Assembly (NCBI GenBank): GCA_910577275.1
Contig: CAJTMW010000002.1
Span: 159,807-223,806 of the forward strand
Source: an uncultured Lachnospiraceae bacterium
Lineage (GTDB): Bacteria > Bacillota > Clostridia > Lachnospirales > Lachnospiraceae
Length of the DNA stretch: 64,000 nt
Reading direction: 5' to 3'
Shown here: piece after piece, positions 41,828 through 50,422 of the stretch
Numbering within the stretch: position 1 is the first letter of the stretch
Layout: every line of letters starts with the position of its first letter
Notes under the pieces: generated by a model
Databases searched by the model: none
Told to the model about the DNA's origin: nothing
The model's input: only the letters and a program-made list of their open reading frames with translations
Made by a program: the position numbers and the translations under genes

Positions 41828-42532
41828 TTAAAAGTGCAGCCTTCTGCGTACCGCGTCCCGAAGTCTCCTTCTTGAGAGGGTGGTGAGAAGCACCACAACA
41901 ATCACACAGCACACCGTGAGAACCACGGCGGACCAGACAAGGCGTAAGGGGGAGCCCAAATAGTGGCGGATGAGCAGTTCGATTCCCACGCACAAAACGC
42001 CGGTTTCCAAAAAGAAGTAAAGAGCTGTGGTAAGCGAAGAAACGGGAAAAGAGCGCAGAAGGAGGGCAAAGATTTCCACCAGAATGGTGACGAGGGCTAC
42101 AATAGGCAGAGCCAGATGCAGAAACCATTCGTCCTCTTTTGTGTTAAAGGTAATCATATACAGATAAACACCCACGGCTACGCCGTCAAACAAAAGGGAA
42201 ATATAGATGGGAAGCCGTGTGTAGACCACCGCCGGGATTGCGAACACAAAAATAATCAGACAGGCGCCGATGATGAACAGGGACCATAAGCTCTGGTAAA
42301 ACACAAAAAGATTTAGCGCCAGGCAGCTTAAGGAGGTGGCAATCAGAACAATGCACAGAAGAATGGTCAAATCTGTCCTTTTAACCACGTCCACCTGTCC
42401 TTTTTTCTGGGGATAGGGAGAGGTCTGCTTTAAGTTATAGAGTTCTTTGGGATTAATAACAGGTGTGTTGCAAAGGGGACATTCCGTCAGGGATGACTCG
42501 AGTTCCACACCGCAGTTTACACAATATGACAT
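41828..42532 (-). CDS. DUF6320-like zinc-ribbon membrane protein
   Basis: 234 residues from the ATG behind AAAGGA. It begins with a zinc ribbon (YCVNCGVELESSLTECPLCNTPV; Cys pairs at 4/7 and 18/21 roughly) and then has about seven hydrophobic segments. This matches my memory of DUF6320, a family of unknown function that often sits beside an acyltransferase of the condensation fold and an alpha/beta hydrolase, as here. The ribbon should face the cytoplasm. It follows the acyltransferase gene on the same strand. Confidence 0.78.
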   Translation of the reverse strand: MSYCVNCGVELESSLTECPLCNTPVINPKELYNLKQTSPYPQKKGQVDVVKRTDLTILLCIVLIATSLSCLALNLFVFYQSLWSLFIIGACLIIFVFAIPAVVYTRLPIYISLLFDGVAVGVYLYMITFNTKEDEWFLHLALPIVALVTILVEIFALLLRSFPVSSLTTALYFFLETGVLCVGIELLIRHYLGSPLRLVWSAVVLTVCCVIVVVLLTTLSRRRLRDAVRRRLHF

Positions 42533-42568
42533 AACTGGTTCCTTTCTGCGTCTTTTATTCCCGCAAGT

Positions 42569-42630
42569 AATGAGTCGGGCGGATGCGAAGCAATACAAAC
42601 TTCGTTTGATACATTTCACGAATGCCGCGA
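42569..42630 (+). repeat. Dispersed intergenic stem-loop repeat, copy 2
   Basis: Starts AATGAGTCGGGCGG and ends CACGAATGCCGCG, the same ends as the copy at 9606. The centre differs: GAAGCAATACAAACTTC instead of a GAGTG/CACTC hairpin. It lies between two cotranscribed genes. Confidence 0.5.
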
Positions 42631-42635
42631 GGGGG

Positions 42636-43985
42636 CTACTGAGCGCCCGGGAGGGAAGCCTCTCCCAGCGTTTCCCGGTTGCTCTCAATAGTTACATGGA
42701 TGCCGTCTTTTACCAGCTTTCTGAAAAAGTATCTTTCCACGTCGGTTTCCATGATGCCGCTGGCAAAGTTGACGGTGAGGGTATCTTCAAAGCTTATGAT
42801 GGCACAGTTGGTCCGGGAGGAAAAGGGCTGCCCCATATAAATATCAAACCTTTCGATATAAGGCTTCATATCCTCCGGCACCTTTAACGCCCCCATGTTT
42901 GTGAGCCCGGCGGAGGAGTTTTTGTCCTGCACCCGGGTGTAGAACTGCCTTACCACAAAGTCCTTGATAAAGAGCGGGACAATGCGGATAAAGGGATTGC
43001 GCTGGGTGCTTGCATTGGTGGTAATATCGCCCCTCAAAAACTTTTCGTTGATATAATAACGCATGTAATTATGCACTTGCACCACAATCTCATCGAAGGT
43101 GTATTCCCCAAGTCTGGGGTCGATGGCGGGATATACCATGGTTATGAAGTTCCGCAGCGTCTTTGAGGGGAAAAAGCGCCGGAGATTCACAGGCATGGCA
43201 ATTTTCACGGGAGGCGTTTTCAAGTGCCATTCCGACGCCTGCTTCTGCAAAAGCGCGTACAACAAAACTGCGTTTAAGTATTCAGTAATGGTTGCATGAT
43301 ATTTTTTGGCGACTTCCATCACCTGTTTTACGGACATGATGCCGTCAATTACATTAAAGGTATAGAAAGGTTCTCTGGTGCCTCTGACCCGGTAGGTCTT
43401 TTCGCCGGGGCGCGCCGGACAGACCTTGGCATTGGCGTAGCGCATGTAAGCGTCCTCCAGCTCCTCGGGGTCGGGAGCTTCATTGACGTCCTTGACAAAA
43501 TATCCGTTTGATATGGTGTGGCCAAGGAGCCTCAGGTAGACGGCAGTAATCGTCTGCAGCACATACATGCCTCCGGTGCCGTCTCCCAGACAGTGGTGGG
43601 CTTCTAAAGAGATGCGGCAGTCGTGATAGTAAATCCGAAGCAAATACCGGTTTCCGGCTTTAAAGGGCATGGGCATACAGAAGTTGCGGATATCCTTCTC
43701 CACAAAAGGCCCGGGCCGGCTATTGGCCTCCAGATACCGCCAGAACAGTCCCTTATGGATAGCGGTTTTGTAGGTGGGAAACCGCACAAGGGCAGTATCC
43801 ACCGCCAGCTGAAGGAGAACCGGATTCACAGGTTCCTTTAAAACCACTGACAGGCGGTAAACGGAGGAAAAGTCCCTGCGCTGCAGCGTCGGGTACACAA
43901 TGGCCGACAAATCCAGCTTGTACCAGACCTTGTGGTTTTGAGGTTTGTTATTAAATTGCGATTTAATTTTATGTTTTTTTCTCAA
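42636..43985 (-). CDS. Condensation-fold acyltransferase (alcohol acetyltransferase-like)
   Basis: 449 residues. The catalytic motif HHxxxDG is present as AHHCLGDGTGG (His130-Gly136). The rest fits the two-lobed chloramphenicol-acetyltransferase-like fold of condensation domains, WES/DGAT and alcohol acetyltransferases. No carrier-protein gene is nearby, so the acyl donor is probably a CoA thioester. It is transcribed towards the DUF6320-like gene and divergent from a HSL-type hydrolase. One enzyme that makes an ester and one that cleaves it, with a membrane zinc-ribbon protein, look like a functional unit, but its product is unknown. Confidence 0.85.
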   Translation of the reverse strand: MRKKHKIKSQFNNKPQNHKVWYKLDLSAIVYPTLQRRDFSSVYRLSVVLKEPVNPVLLQLAVDTALVRFPTYKTAIHKGLFWRYLEANSRPGPFVEKDIRNFCMPMPFKAGNRYLLRIYYHDCRISLEAHHCLGDGTGGMYVLQTITAVYLRLLGHTISNGYFVKDVNEAPDPEELEDAYMRYANAKVCPARPGEKTYRVRGTREPFYTFNVIDGIMSVKQVMEVAKKYHATITEYLNAVLLYALLQKQASEWHLKTPPVKIAMPVNLRRFFPSKTLRNFITMVYPAIDPRLGEYTFDEIVVQVHNYMRYYINEKFLRGDITTNASTQRNPFIRIVPLFIKDFVVRQFYTRVQDKNSSAGLTNMGALKVPEDMKPYIERFDIYMGQPFSSRTNCAIISFEDTLTVNFASGIMETDVERYFFRKLVKDGIHVTIESNRETLGEASLPGAQ

Positions 43986-44100
43986 TAAAGATTCCCGCCT
44001 GTCCAGAATATGAAAAATACTGCCTGCGCATCAGCGCAATTCATTATACCACAAAACACAATAAATATGTTAGAATGAATGTAATTAATGGAGGAATTAT

Positions 44101-45405
44101 ATGAATGCGATAAAATCAATCACAAGAAAACCTTCCCCTGAAACGCTCAATCAGAATATGATGAGCCTGATTCGGAAGGTTCACGGCATGATAGACAAGC
44201 CGGATATCGAAAAACACCGTCAGTCTCAGGACCATGTGGGCGTATTGCTGGGAAATGTGAAGGATGTCCTGATTCGAACCGTGGAAATAGAGGACTTGAC
44301 AGGAGAATGGGTGAGCGTTAACCGGGCCCACATGAAAAAATATGTGATTTTGTACTGCCACGGAGGCGGTTATTCCACAGGGAGCAGACTTTATGCCAGA
44401 ACGCTGACCACAAAGCTGGCTCTTAGCACTTCCATGGACGTGCTTTGCTTTGATTACCGGTTAGCGCCCGAGCATCCTTATCCGGCGGCTATGGAGGACG
44501 CTATGAAAGCGTGGAATTATCTGATGCTTTTGGGGTACGGGGCAAGGGACGTGGTGGTGGCCGGCGATTCCGCGGGAGGAAACATGGCCCTTTCTCTGGT
44601 GCTGAAACTGAAAGAGCAGAAGCGGATTCTGCCAAGAGGGCTGGTGCTGATGTCGCCATGGACAGACCTCACCTCTCAGGGAATTACCCACCGGACAAAG
44701 GCGGAGCTGGACCCGGTGCTGGATGCGGCATATCTCGAGCGGATGATAACAAACTATGTGAAGGGGCAGGAGGAGGCCGGAGCGGCGCGGATTTTGGAGG
44801 CGTCAGACATGGCAGGCACAGAGCAGGAGACACCTCAGATACCCTCTGCAGACGCAGAGCAGAAAGAGCCACAGGTGCCCTTTGCAGGCGCGGTGCAAAA
44901 GAAGCTATCGGTATCCCTTGCAGGCGCAGCACAAAAGGAATCACAGGTATCCTCTGCAGGCGCAGTACAAAAGGAGCCCCCGATACTCCCCGCGGATAAA
45001 GAGCAGAAGGAGGCGTCAGGCTTTACAGGGACGGCGAATAAGACAGTCCGGGCACAGTCCGGGGATACGGAACCGGCGGACGCGGAAGCTGATGCAGATA
45101 CGGGCATTTCTGCGGGGGAAGAAGCCGCCGGGGAAGCAAAATACCCCGTGGATTTGAAGGACCCCATGATTTCCCCGATTTACGGCAGTTTTGCGGACTT
45201 TCCGCCCACTTATATACAGGTGGGGGAAAACGAGATACTGCTTTCGGATTCCACCATGCTTCACAGAAAGATGATTAAGGAAAACGTATCGGTTAAAATT
45301 GACGTATTCAAGGGCATGTGGCATGTTTTTCAGATGTCCCCCCTAAAGACGGCCTATGACGCCATGGAAAAAAATGCGGAGTTCATTTACGATATCTGCC
45401 GGTAG
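44101..45405 (+). CDS. HSL-type alpha/beta hydrolase with internal repeat
   Basis: 434 residues behind GGAGG. The hormone-sensitive-lipase signature is clear: oxyanion motif CHGGGYSTG (86-94), nucleophile elbow GDSAGG (155-160, Ser157), LAPEHPYPAA (121-130) and C-terminal catalytic His in GMWHVF (His408), with the acid near GENEILLSD. It should hydrolyse acyl esters. The family is usually about 300-350 residues. The extra length lies at about 236-345, between the nucleophile and the acid, where five 12-residue tandem units and an Asp/Glu/Ala tail are inserted. The fold could tolerate this as an exposed loop in the lid region. Confidence 0.9.
   Translation: MNAIKSITRKPSPETLNQNMMSLIRKVHGMIDKPDIEKHRQSQDHVGVLLGNVKDVLIRTVEIEDLTGEWVSVNRAHMKKYVILYCHGGGYSTGSRLYARTLTTKLALSTSMDVLCFDYRLAPEHPYPAAMEDAMKAWNYLMLLGYGARDVVVAGDSAGGNMALSLVLKLKEQKRILPRGLVLMSPWTDLTSQGITHRTKAELDPVLDAAYLERMITNYVKGQEEAGAARILEASDMAGTEQETPQIPSADAEQKEPQVPFAGAVQKKLSVSLAGAAQKESQVSSAGAVQKEPPILPADKEQKEASGFTGTANKTVRAQSGDTEPADAEADADTGISAGEEAAGEAKYPVDLKDPMISPIYGSFADFPPTYIQVGENEILLSDSTMLHRKMIKENVSVKIDVFKGMWHVFQMSPLKTAYDAMEKNAEFIYDICR
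44833..45012 (+). repeat. Five in-frame 36-bp units in the hydrolase gene
   Basis: Residues 245-304 are five consecutive 12-residue units: PQIPSADAEQKE, PQVPFAGAVQKK, LSVSLAGAAQKE, SQVSSAGAVQKE, PPILPADKEQKE. The DNA units share GCAGGCGC and CAAAAGGA cores. A partial unit may precede (MAGTEQET). Confidence 0.92.
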
Positions 45406-45507
45406 AATGCAAACTTAAGAAAAATGAAAAAAAGAAAAGGATTTTCCCGCTTTGCGCAGAATAAAATATATATAAGAAGTTTTGTGCACCGCAAGCGGGA
45501 GTCATGA

Positions 45508-46518
45508 ATGAACATACGAGAAAATCTGGAACAGTTCGAACTTGAATACTTAAGTCCCTACGCTTCTTTCAGCAGAAATTCCAAAGGAAGGCTTAAGGAG
45601 GAGGAGCAATGCGATATCCGTCCGGTTTATCAGAGGGACAGGGACAGAATTCTGCATTCCAAATCTTTCAGGCGGCTGAAAGATAAAACACAGGTATTTA
45701 TGTCGCCGGAGGGGGACCATTACAGAACGAGGCTCACCCATACGCTGGAGGTCTCCCAGAATGCAAGAACCATAGCCAAGGCTCTTCGGATGAATGAGGA
45801 TTTGGTGGAGGCCATTGCCCTTGGGCACGACCTTGGCCACACGCCGTTCGGCCATGCGGGGGAGAGAGCCCTGGATGAAGTATGCCCCTACGGCTTCTGC
45901 CACAGCGAGCAGAGCGTCAGGACTGTGGATTTGCTTGAAAAGAGAGGCGCAGGGCTTAATCTTACCATAGAAGTGCGGGACGGCATCAAAAACCACCAGA
46001 CAAAAGGGAATCCCTTTACGCTGGAGGGGAAAATCGTGCGCTTTTCGGACAAAATCGCATATATTCATCACGATATGGACGACGCTGTCAGGGCGGGTAT
46101 TTTAAAGGAAACCGATGTCCCGGCCGAAATCGGAGAGGTAATCGGCTATACCACAGGAGAGCGGCTGGACCATTTTATCCATGATTTGATTACCACCAGC
46201 TATGAAAAAAACGATATCCAAATGTCGGAGCCGGTGGCGAAGGCAATGGCGCAGCTGCGCCGTTTTATGTTTGAGAGAGTTTACCAGAACCGGGAGGCAA
46301 AAAGCGAGGAAAAGAAAGCGGAGGTGCTGGTGCAGACCCTCTATGATTATTACCGCAGGCACCTGGAGCTTTTGCCGGAGGATTTTATACGTCTGGTGGA
46401 GCGGGGAGAAGCAAGGGAGCGGGTGGTGTGCGATTACATCGGCGCCATGACGGACCGCTTTGCCGTGGCCAGATACGAGGACATTTATATTCCCAGATAC
46501 TGGTGTGGAAAGGAATAG
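45508..46518 (+). CDS. dgt: Deoxyguanosinetriphosphate triphosphohydrolase-like protein
   Basis: 336 residues. HD-domain metal motif: RTRLTHTLEVSQNARTIAKAL (His) and LGHDLGHTPFGHAGE (His-Asp). The N-terminal motif RPVYQRDRDRILHSKSFRRL is typical of bacterial dGTPases, which split dNTPs to nucleosides and triphosphate. The short form without extra domains fits the type found before dnaG in Clostridia. Start ATG 45508 lies behind GCGGGA; an overlapping ATG four bases upstream is out of frame. Primase follows after 5 bases. Confidence 0.93.
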   Translation: MNIRENLEQFELEYLSPYASFSRNSKGRLKEEEQCDIRPVYQRDRDRILHSKSFRRLKDKTQVFMSPEGDHYRTRLTHTLEVSQNARTIAKALRMNEDLVEAIALGHDLGHTPFGHAGERALDEVCPYGFCHSEQSVRTVDLLEKRGAGLNLTIEVRDGIKNHQTKGNPFTLEGKIVRFSDKIAYIHHDMDDAVRAGILKETDVPAEIGEVIGYTTGERLDHFIHDLITTSYEKNDIQMSEPVAKAMAQLRRFMFERVYQNREAKSEEKKAEVLVQTLYDYYRRHLELLPEDFIRLVERGEARERVVCDYIGAMTDRFAVARYEDIYIPRYWCGKE

Positions 46519-46523
46519 GCAAG

Positions 46524-48296
46524 ATGTTTTATCCTGAGGAACTGGTGGAAGAAGTGAGGACAAAGAATGACATTGTGGATGTCATTTCAGGATACGTAAA
46601 GCTGCAAAGGCGGGGAAGCAGTTATCTGGGGCTGTGCCCTTTTCATAATGAAAAGACGCCTTCTTTTTCGGTGTCCGGGAGTAAGCAGATTTATCATTGC
46701 TTCGGCTGCGGGGCGGGAGGAAATGTCTTTACTTTCCTTATGGAATACGAAAATTATTCGTTCCCCGAGGCCATGAAGCAGCTTGCGGAGAGGGCGGGCG
46801 TTAAGCTCCCCGAGGCGGAATTTGACGAGGAAGCGAAAAAGCGGGAGGGCAGGCGCGCAAAGCTCCTTGAGGTCAACAAAGAAGCGGCAAAATATTTTTA
46901 CTATCAGCTCCGCTCGGAAAAAGGACAGGCAGGGTACCGGTATCTGAAAGGGCGGGAGCTGACGGACGATACCATACACCGGTTCGGGCTGGGATTTTCC
47001 AATATGACCAGCGACGATTTGACGAAATATCTGAAAAACAAGGGTTACCCGGACAAGCTGCTGTGCGAGGCGGGGCTTGCGGGATTCGATGAAAAATACG
47101 GAACCCGGGACAAGTTCTGGAACCGGGTAATGTTTCCCATCCAGGATACCAACCACCGGGTAATCGGTTTCGGGGGCCGGGTGATGGGAGAGGGAAAGCC
47201 CAAGTACTTGAATTCCCAGGAAACGATGATTTTTGACAAGAGCCGGAATCTTTACGGCCTTAATTTTGCCAAAAGCTCCCGTGCGGGCAACATCATACTG
47301 TGCGAGGGTTATATGGATGTGATTGCCATGCATCAGGCAGGCTTTACTCAGGCGGTGGCGTCCCTTGGAACCTCCTTTACCGAAGGGCAGGCAATGCTTC
47401 TGCGGCGCTATGCGGACGAGGTGATTCTGGCTTATGACAGCGACGATGCGGGCGTGAAGGCAGCGCTTCGCGCAATCGGGATTTTAAAGGAAGCGGGTCT
47501 TGCAGGCAGGGTCTTAAATCTTGCCCCGTGGAAGGACCCGGACGAATTCATGAAAAATCTGGGCCGGGAGGCCTTTGAGGAACGCATCAGGCAGGCGGAA
47601 AACAGCTTTTTCTTTGAGCTTCGTATTCTGCAGAGAAACTATGACTTAAACGACCCGGAATCCAAGACCAGATTCCACCGGGAAATCGCAAGAAAGCTCT
47701 GCGGCTTTTCCGAGGAAGTGGAGAGGGAAAATTATATAGAGGCGGTGGCGCAGCGGTATCATATCGGCTTTGAGAACCTGCGGAAGCTGGTTTACGCCTA
47801 CGCTGCCCGTACAGGGATGGCTGCGCCGGCGGTGCGGCCAAAGTCGGGGATTCAGAAGAAACCGGACGGAGGGGACAACAAAAAGAAACCGCAGAGGCTC
47901 CTTCTTACATGGCTTGTGGAGGAACCGTCGGTTTACCCCAAAATTAAAAAGTATATATCTCCGAGGGATTTTACCGAGGATTTATATAAAAAAATAGCGG
48001 AAAAGCTTTTTCAGGGCTTAGAGGAGGGCCATGTGGAACCGGCGGCGCTGGTAGGACTTTTTGAGGGCGAGGAGGAGCAGAGGGAGGCGGCTCTTGTGTT
48101 CAACACCAAAATTGACGCTCTGAGAAGCCGCACGGAACAGGAAAAAGCCTTTCACGATATTGTGGTGTCAGTGAAGCGTAACAGCCTTGAGTACTTCGGA
48201 AGCCTTATGGGAGCGGACGTGTCCGCGTTAAATCAGGTGATTGAGGGCAAAAAAGCATTGGAAGAACTTAGCAAAACGCATATTTCACTGGATTAA
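46524..48296 (+). CDS. dnaG: DNA primase
   Basis: 590 residues from ATG 46524. It makes RNA primers for replication. The N-terminal CHC2 zinc domain is CPFHNEKTPSF ... YHCFGCGAGGN (about 40-66). The TOPRIM core has LCEGYMDVIAMHQAG and AYDSDDAG. The C-terminal part after about 430 is the DnaB-interacting region, joined by a basic linker (PKSGIQKKPDGGDNKKKP). It stands in the conserved dgt-dnaG-rpoD order. Confidence 0.97.
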   Translation: MFYPEELVEEVRTKNDIVDVISGYVKLQRRGSSYLGLCPFHNEKTPSFSVSGSKQIYHCFGCGAGGNVFTFLMEYENYSFPEAMKQLAERAGVKLPEAEFDEEAKKREGRRAKLLEVNKEAAKYFYYQLRSEKGQAGYRYLKGRELTDDTIHRFGLGFSNMTSDDLTKYLKNKGYPDKLLCEAGLAGFDEKYGTRDKFWNRVMFPIQDTNHRVIGFGGRVMGEGKPKYLNSQETMIFDKSRNLYGLNFAKSSRAGNIILCEGYMDVIAMHQAGFTQAVASLGTSFTEGQAMLLRRYADEVILAYDSDDAGVKAALRAIGILKEAGLAGRVLNLAPWKDPDEFMKNLGREAFEERIRQAENSFFFELRILQRNYDLNDPESKTRFHREIARKLCGFSEEVERENYIEAVAQRYHIGFENLRKLVYAYAARTGMAAPAVRPKSGIQKKPDGGDNKKKPQRLLLTWLVEEPSVYPKIKKYISPRDFTEDLYKKIAEKLFQGLEEGHVEPAALVGLFEGEEEQREAALVFNTKIDALRSRTEQEKAFHDIVVSVKRNSLEYFGSLMGADVSALNQVIEGKKALEELSKTHISLD

Positions 48297-48355
48297 GGCC
48301 AATAATGGTGTTAAAAGAGAGATGTTTATAAAGTTAGGAAGGACGGAAAACCGGA

Positions 48356-49582
48356 ATGGATGAAAACACACAGGCAAAGTTTGACGAGAAGCTGGCCGGG
48401 CTTCTGGCCGTTGCCAGGAAGAAAAAGAACGTTTTGGAATATCAGGAAATTGTGGACTATTTCAATGATATTACATTAGGTGAGGAACAGTTTGATAAGA
48501 TTCTGGAAGTGCTCGAACAGAACAGCGTGGACGTTCTGCGCATTACAGAGGAAGAAGAGGTAGACGACGAGGAGATTATTCTGACGGAGGAGGACGAGGT
48601 GGATGTTGAAAAAATCGACCTCTCCATTCCCGAGGGCGTGAGTATCGAGGACCCTGTCAGAATGTATTTAAAGGAAATAGGAAAGGTGCCCCTTCTCACC
48701 GCGGAGGAGGAGATTGAGCTTGCGCAGAAAATGGAAACGGGCGCGGTGGCGAAAGAAAAAATAGCGATTCTTGAAAAGAGAATTGACGGAGCGGACGAGG
48801 CGGAAGCGGAGGAGCTGCGTGCGGAAATCAAAAATCTCCAGAGGGATTTGGACGCCGGGGACGATGCGAAAAAGCGTCTGGCCGAGGCAAACTTACGTCT
48901 GGTGGTGAGTATTGCCAAAAGATATGTGGGCCGGGGCATGCTTTTTCTGGATTTGATTCAGGAGGGGAATCTGGGCCTTATCAAAGCGGTTGAGAAGTTT
49001 GATTACTGCAAGGGCTTCAAATTTTCCACCTATGCCACATGGTGGATTCGCCAGGCCATCACCAGGGCTATTGCCGACCAGGCCAGGACGATTCGTATTC
49101 CCGTGCATATGGTGGAAACCATCAATAAGTTAATCCGCGTGAGCAGACAGCTTTTGCAGGAGCTTGGCAGGGAACCGCTGCCGGAGGAGATTGCGGAGGA
49201 GATGAATCTTCCCGTGGAGCGCGTGAGAGAAATTTTAAAGATTTCCCAGGAGCCGGTGTCCTTAGAGACGCCAATCGGCGAGGAGGAGGATTCCCATCTG
49301 GGAGATTTCATACAGGATGACAATGTGCCTGTTCCGGCGGACGCCGCGGCCTTTACCCTTTTAAAGGAACAGCTGGTGGAGGTGCTCGGAACGCTTACGG
49401 AGAGGGAGCAGAAGGTGCTGCGCCTGCGTTTCGGGCTGGACGACGGACGTGCAAGAACCCTCGAGGAAGTGGGCAAGGAGTTTAACGTTACAAGAGAGCG
49501 CATCAGGCAGATTGAGGCCAAGGCGCTCCGCAAGCTGCGCCATCCCAGCAGAAGCAGAAAGCTGAAGGACTATCTGGACTGA
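48356..49582 (+). CDS. rpoD: Primary sigma factor SigA
   Basis: 408 residues behind AGGA. Region 1.1 at the N-terminus is acidic (EEEEVDDEEIILTEEDEVD). Region 1.2 reads DPVRMYLKEIGKVPLLT; region 2 has ANLRLVVSIAKRYVGRGM and GFKFSTYATWWIRQAITRA; region 4 ends LEEVGKEFNVTRERIRQIE and LRHPSRSRKLKDYLD. It directs transcription of housekeeping genes from promoters such as those noted in this window. Confidence 0.98.
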   Translation: MDENTQAKFDEKLAGLLAVARKKKNVLEYQEIVDYFNDITLGEEQFDKILEVLEQNSVDVLRITEEEEVDDEEIILTEEDEVDVEKIDLSIPEGVSIEDPVRMYLKEIGKVPLLTAEEEIELAQKMETGAVAKEKIAILEKRIDGADEAEAEELRAEIKNLQRDLDAGDDAKKRLAEANLRLVVSIAKRYVGRGMLFLDLIQEGNLGLIKAVEKFDYCKGFKFSTYATWWIRQAITRAIADQARTIRIPVHMVETINKLIRVSRQLLQELGREPLPEEIAEEMNLPVERVREILKISQEPVSLETPIGEEEDSHLGDFIQDDNVPVPADAAAFTLLKEQLVEVLGTLTEREQKVLRLRFGLDDGRARTLEEVGKEFNVTRERIRQIEAKALRKLRHPSRSRKLKDYLD

Positions 49583-49588
49583 CAAAGA

Positions 49589-50422
49589 ATGGCAAAAACG
49601 GAAAAATCAACGAAAATGATAACTTTGTCTGCAAGGATGCAGGCTCTGGCGAATATGGTGACGGAAGGAAACCGCATCTGCGATTTGGGCTGCGACCACG
49701 GATGGCTTTCCATTTATCTGGTTCAGCATAAAATTTCGCCCTGCGCGCTTGCCATGGACGTGAGAAAAGGGCCTCTTATGCAGGCTGCGGCGCATGTCCG
49801 GGAGGCGGGGCTTGGTAAATACATAACGCTGCGGCTTTCCGACGGACTTGCCGGATACAGTAAAGGAGAGGCGGACACCCTTATCTGCGCCGGGATGGGC
49901 GGGCCGCTGATGCGGCGGATACTTGCGGCGGATTTGGCAAAGGCAGACAGCTTTCGGGAGCTGATTTTGCAGCCCCAGTCGGAGATTGCCTCTTTCCGAA
50001 GCTTTCTGCGGGAATCGGGGTGGTGCGTCTTACGGGAGGATATGGTTTTGGAGGAGGGGAAATTCTATCCCATGATGAAGGCTGTGCCGGCGGAGGACGC
50101 TTCGGGCAGGGAGACGGAGCCGGAAGATGGGCAGGAAAAGCCGGAAGAAAAAGAACCTGTCCCGCCGGAAATTCTGCAAAAGCCGGAAAGGGAACCCATC
50201 CCGCCGGAGCTTTCAGACCGATTCGGCCCCATATTGCTTTTGGAGCGGCATCCGGTATTGTGGGAGTATTTAAAAAGAGAATGGAAAAAACACAGGGAGC
50301 TTAAGGCTGCGCTGCTTGCGGCTCCGGGGAGCCGGAGAGCCGGGGAGAGGCTTTCGGAGCTTTCGGTGGAAATAACATACTTAAAGGAGGCGGCAAAACT
50401 ATATGGTAAAGATTACGATTGA
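49589..50422 (+). CDS. trmK: tRNA (adenine-22-N1)-methyltransferase with a proline-rich insertion
   Basis: 277 residues, somewhat longer than the usual 230-240. SAM-binding motif NRICDLGCDHGWLSIYLV (read about 28-45) and the catalytic region ICAGMGGPLMRRIL are clear. TrmK methylates A22 in tRNA. An insertion at about 165-210 carries two near-copies of KPE(E)KEPVPPE-ILQ / KPEREPIPPELSD, placed before RFGPILLLERHPVLW. The 3' end overlaps the nucleoside kinase gene by 20 bases. Confidence 0.93.
   Translation: MAKTEKSTKMITLSARMQALANMVTEGNRICDLGCDHGWLSIYLVQHKISPCALAMDVRKGPLMQAAAHVREAGLGKYITLRLSDGLAGYSKGEADTLICAGMGGPLMRRILAADLAKADSFRELILQPQSEIASFRSFLRESGWCVLREDMVLEEGKFYPMMKAVPAEDASGRETEPEDGQEKPEEKEPVPPEILQKPEREPIPPELSDRFGPILLLERHPVLWEYLKREWKKHRELKAALLAAPGSRRAGERLSELSVEITYLKEAAKLYGKDYD
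50138..50218 (+). repeat. Two-unit in-frame repeat in trmK
   Basis: AAGCCGGAAG..., 42 bases, is followed by a near-copy beginning AAGCCGGAAAGG (50180). Units encode Pro/Glu-rich peptides of 14 and 13 residues. Confidence 0.7.

Noticed and set aside
42560..42635. rho-independent terminator of the acyltransferase gene
   Set aside because: The stems are imperfect and no T run follows on the minus strand; the dispersed-repeat reading is better supported.
44833..45012. Frameshift or assembly error in the hydrolase gene
   Set aside because: The reading frame is intact across all units, and family sequence resumes correctly on both sides.
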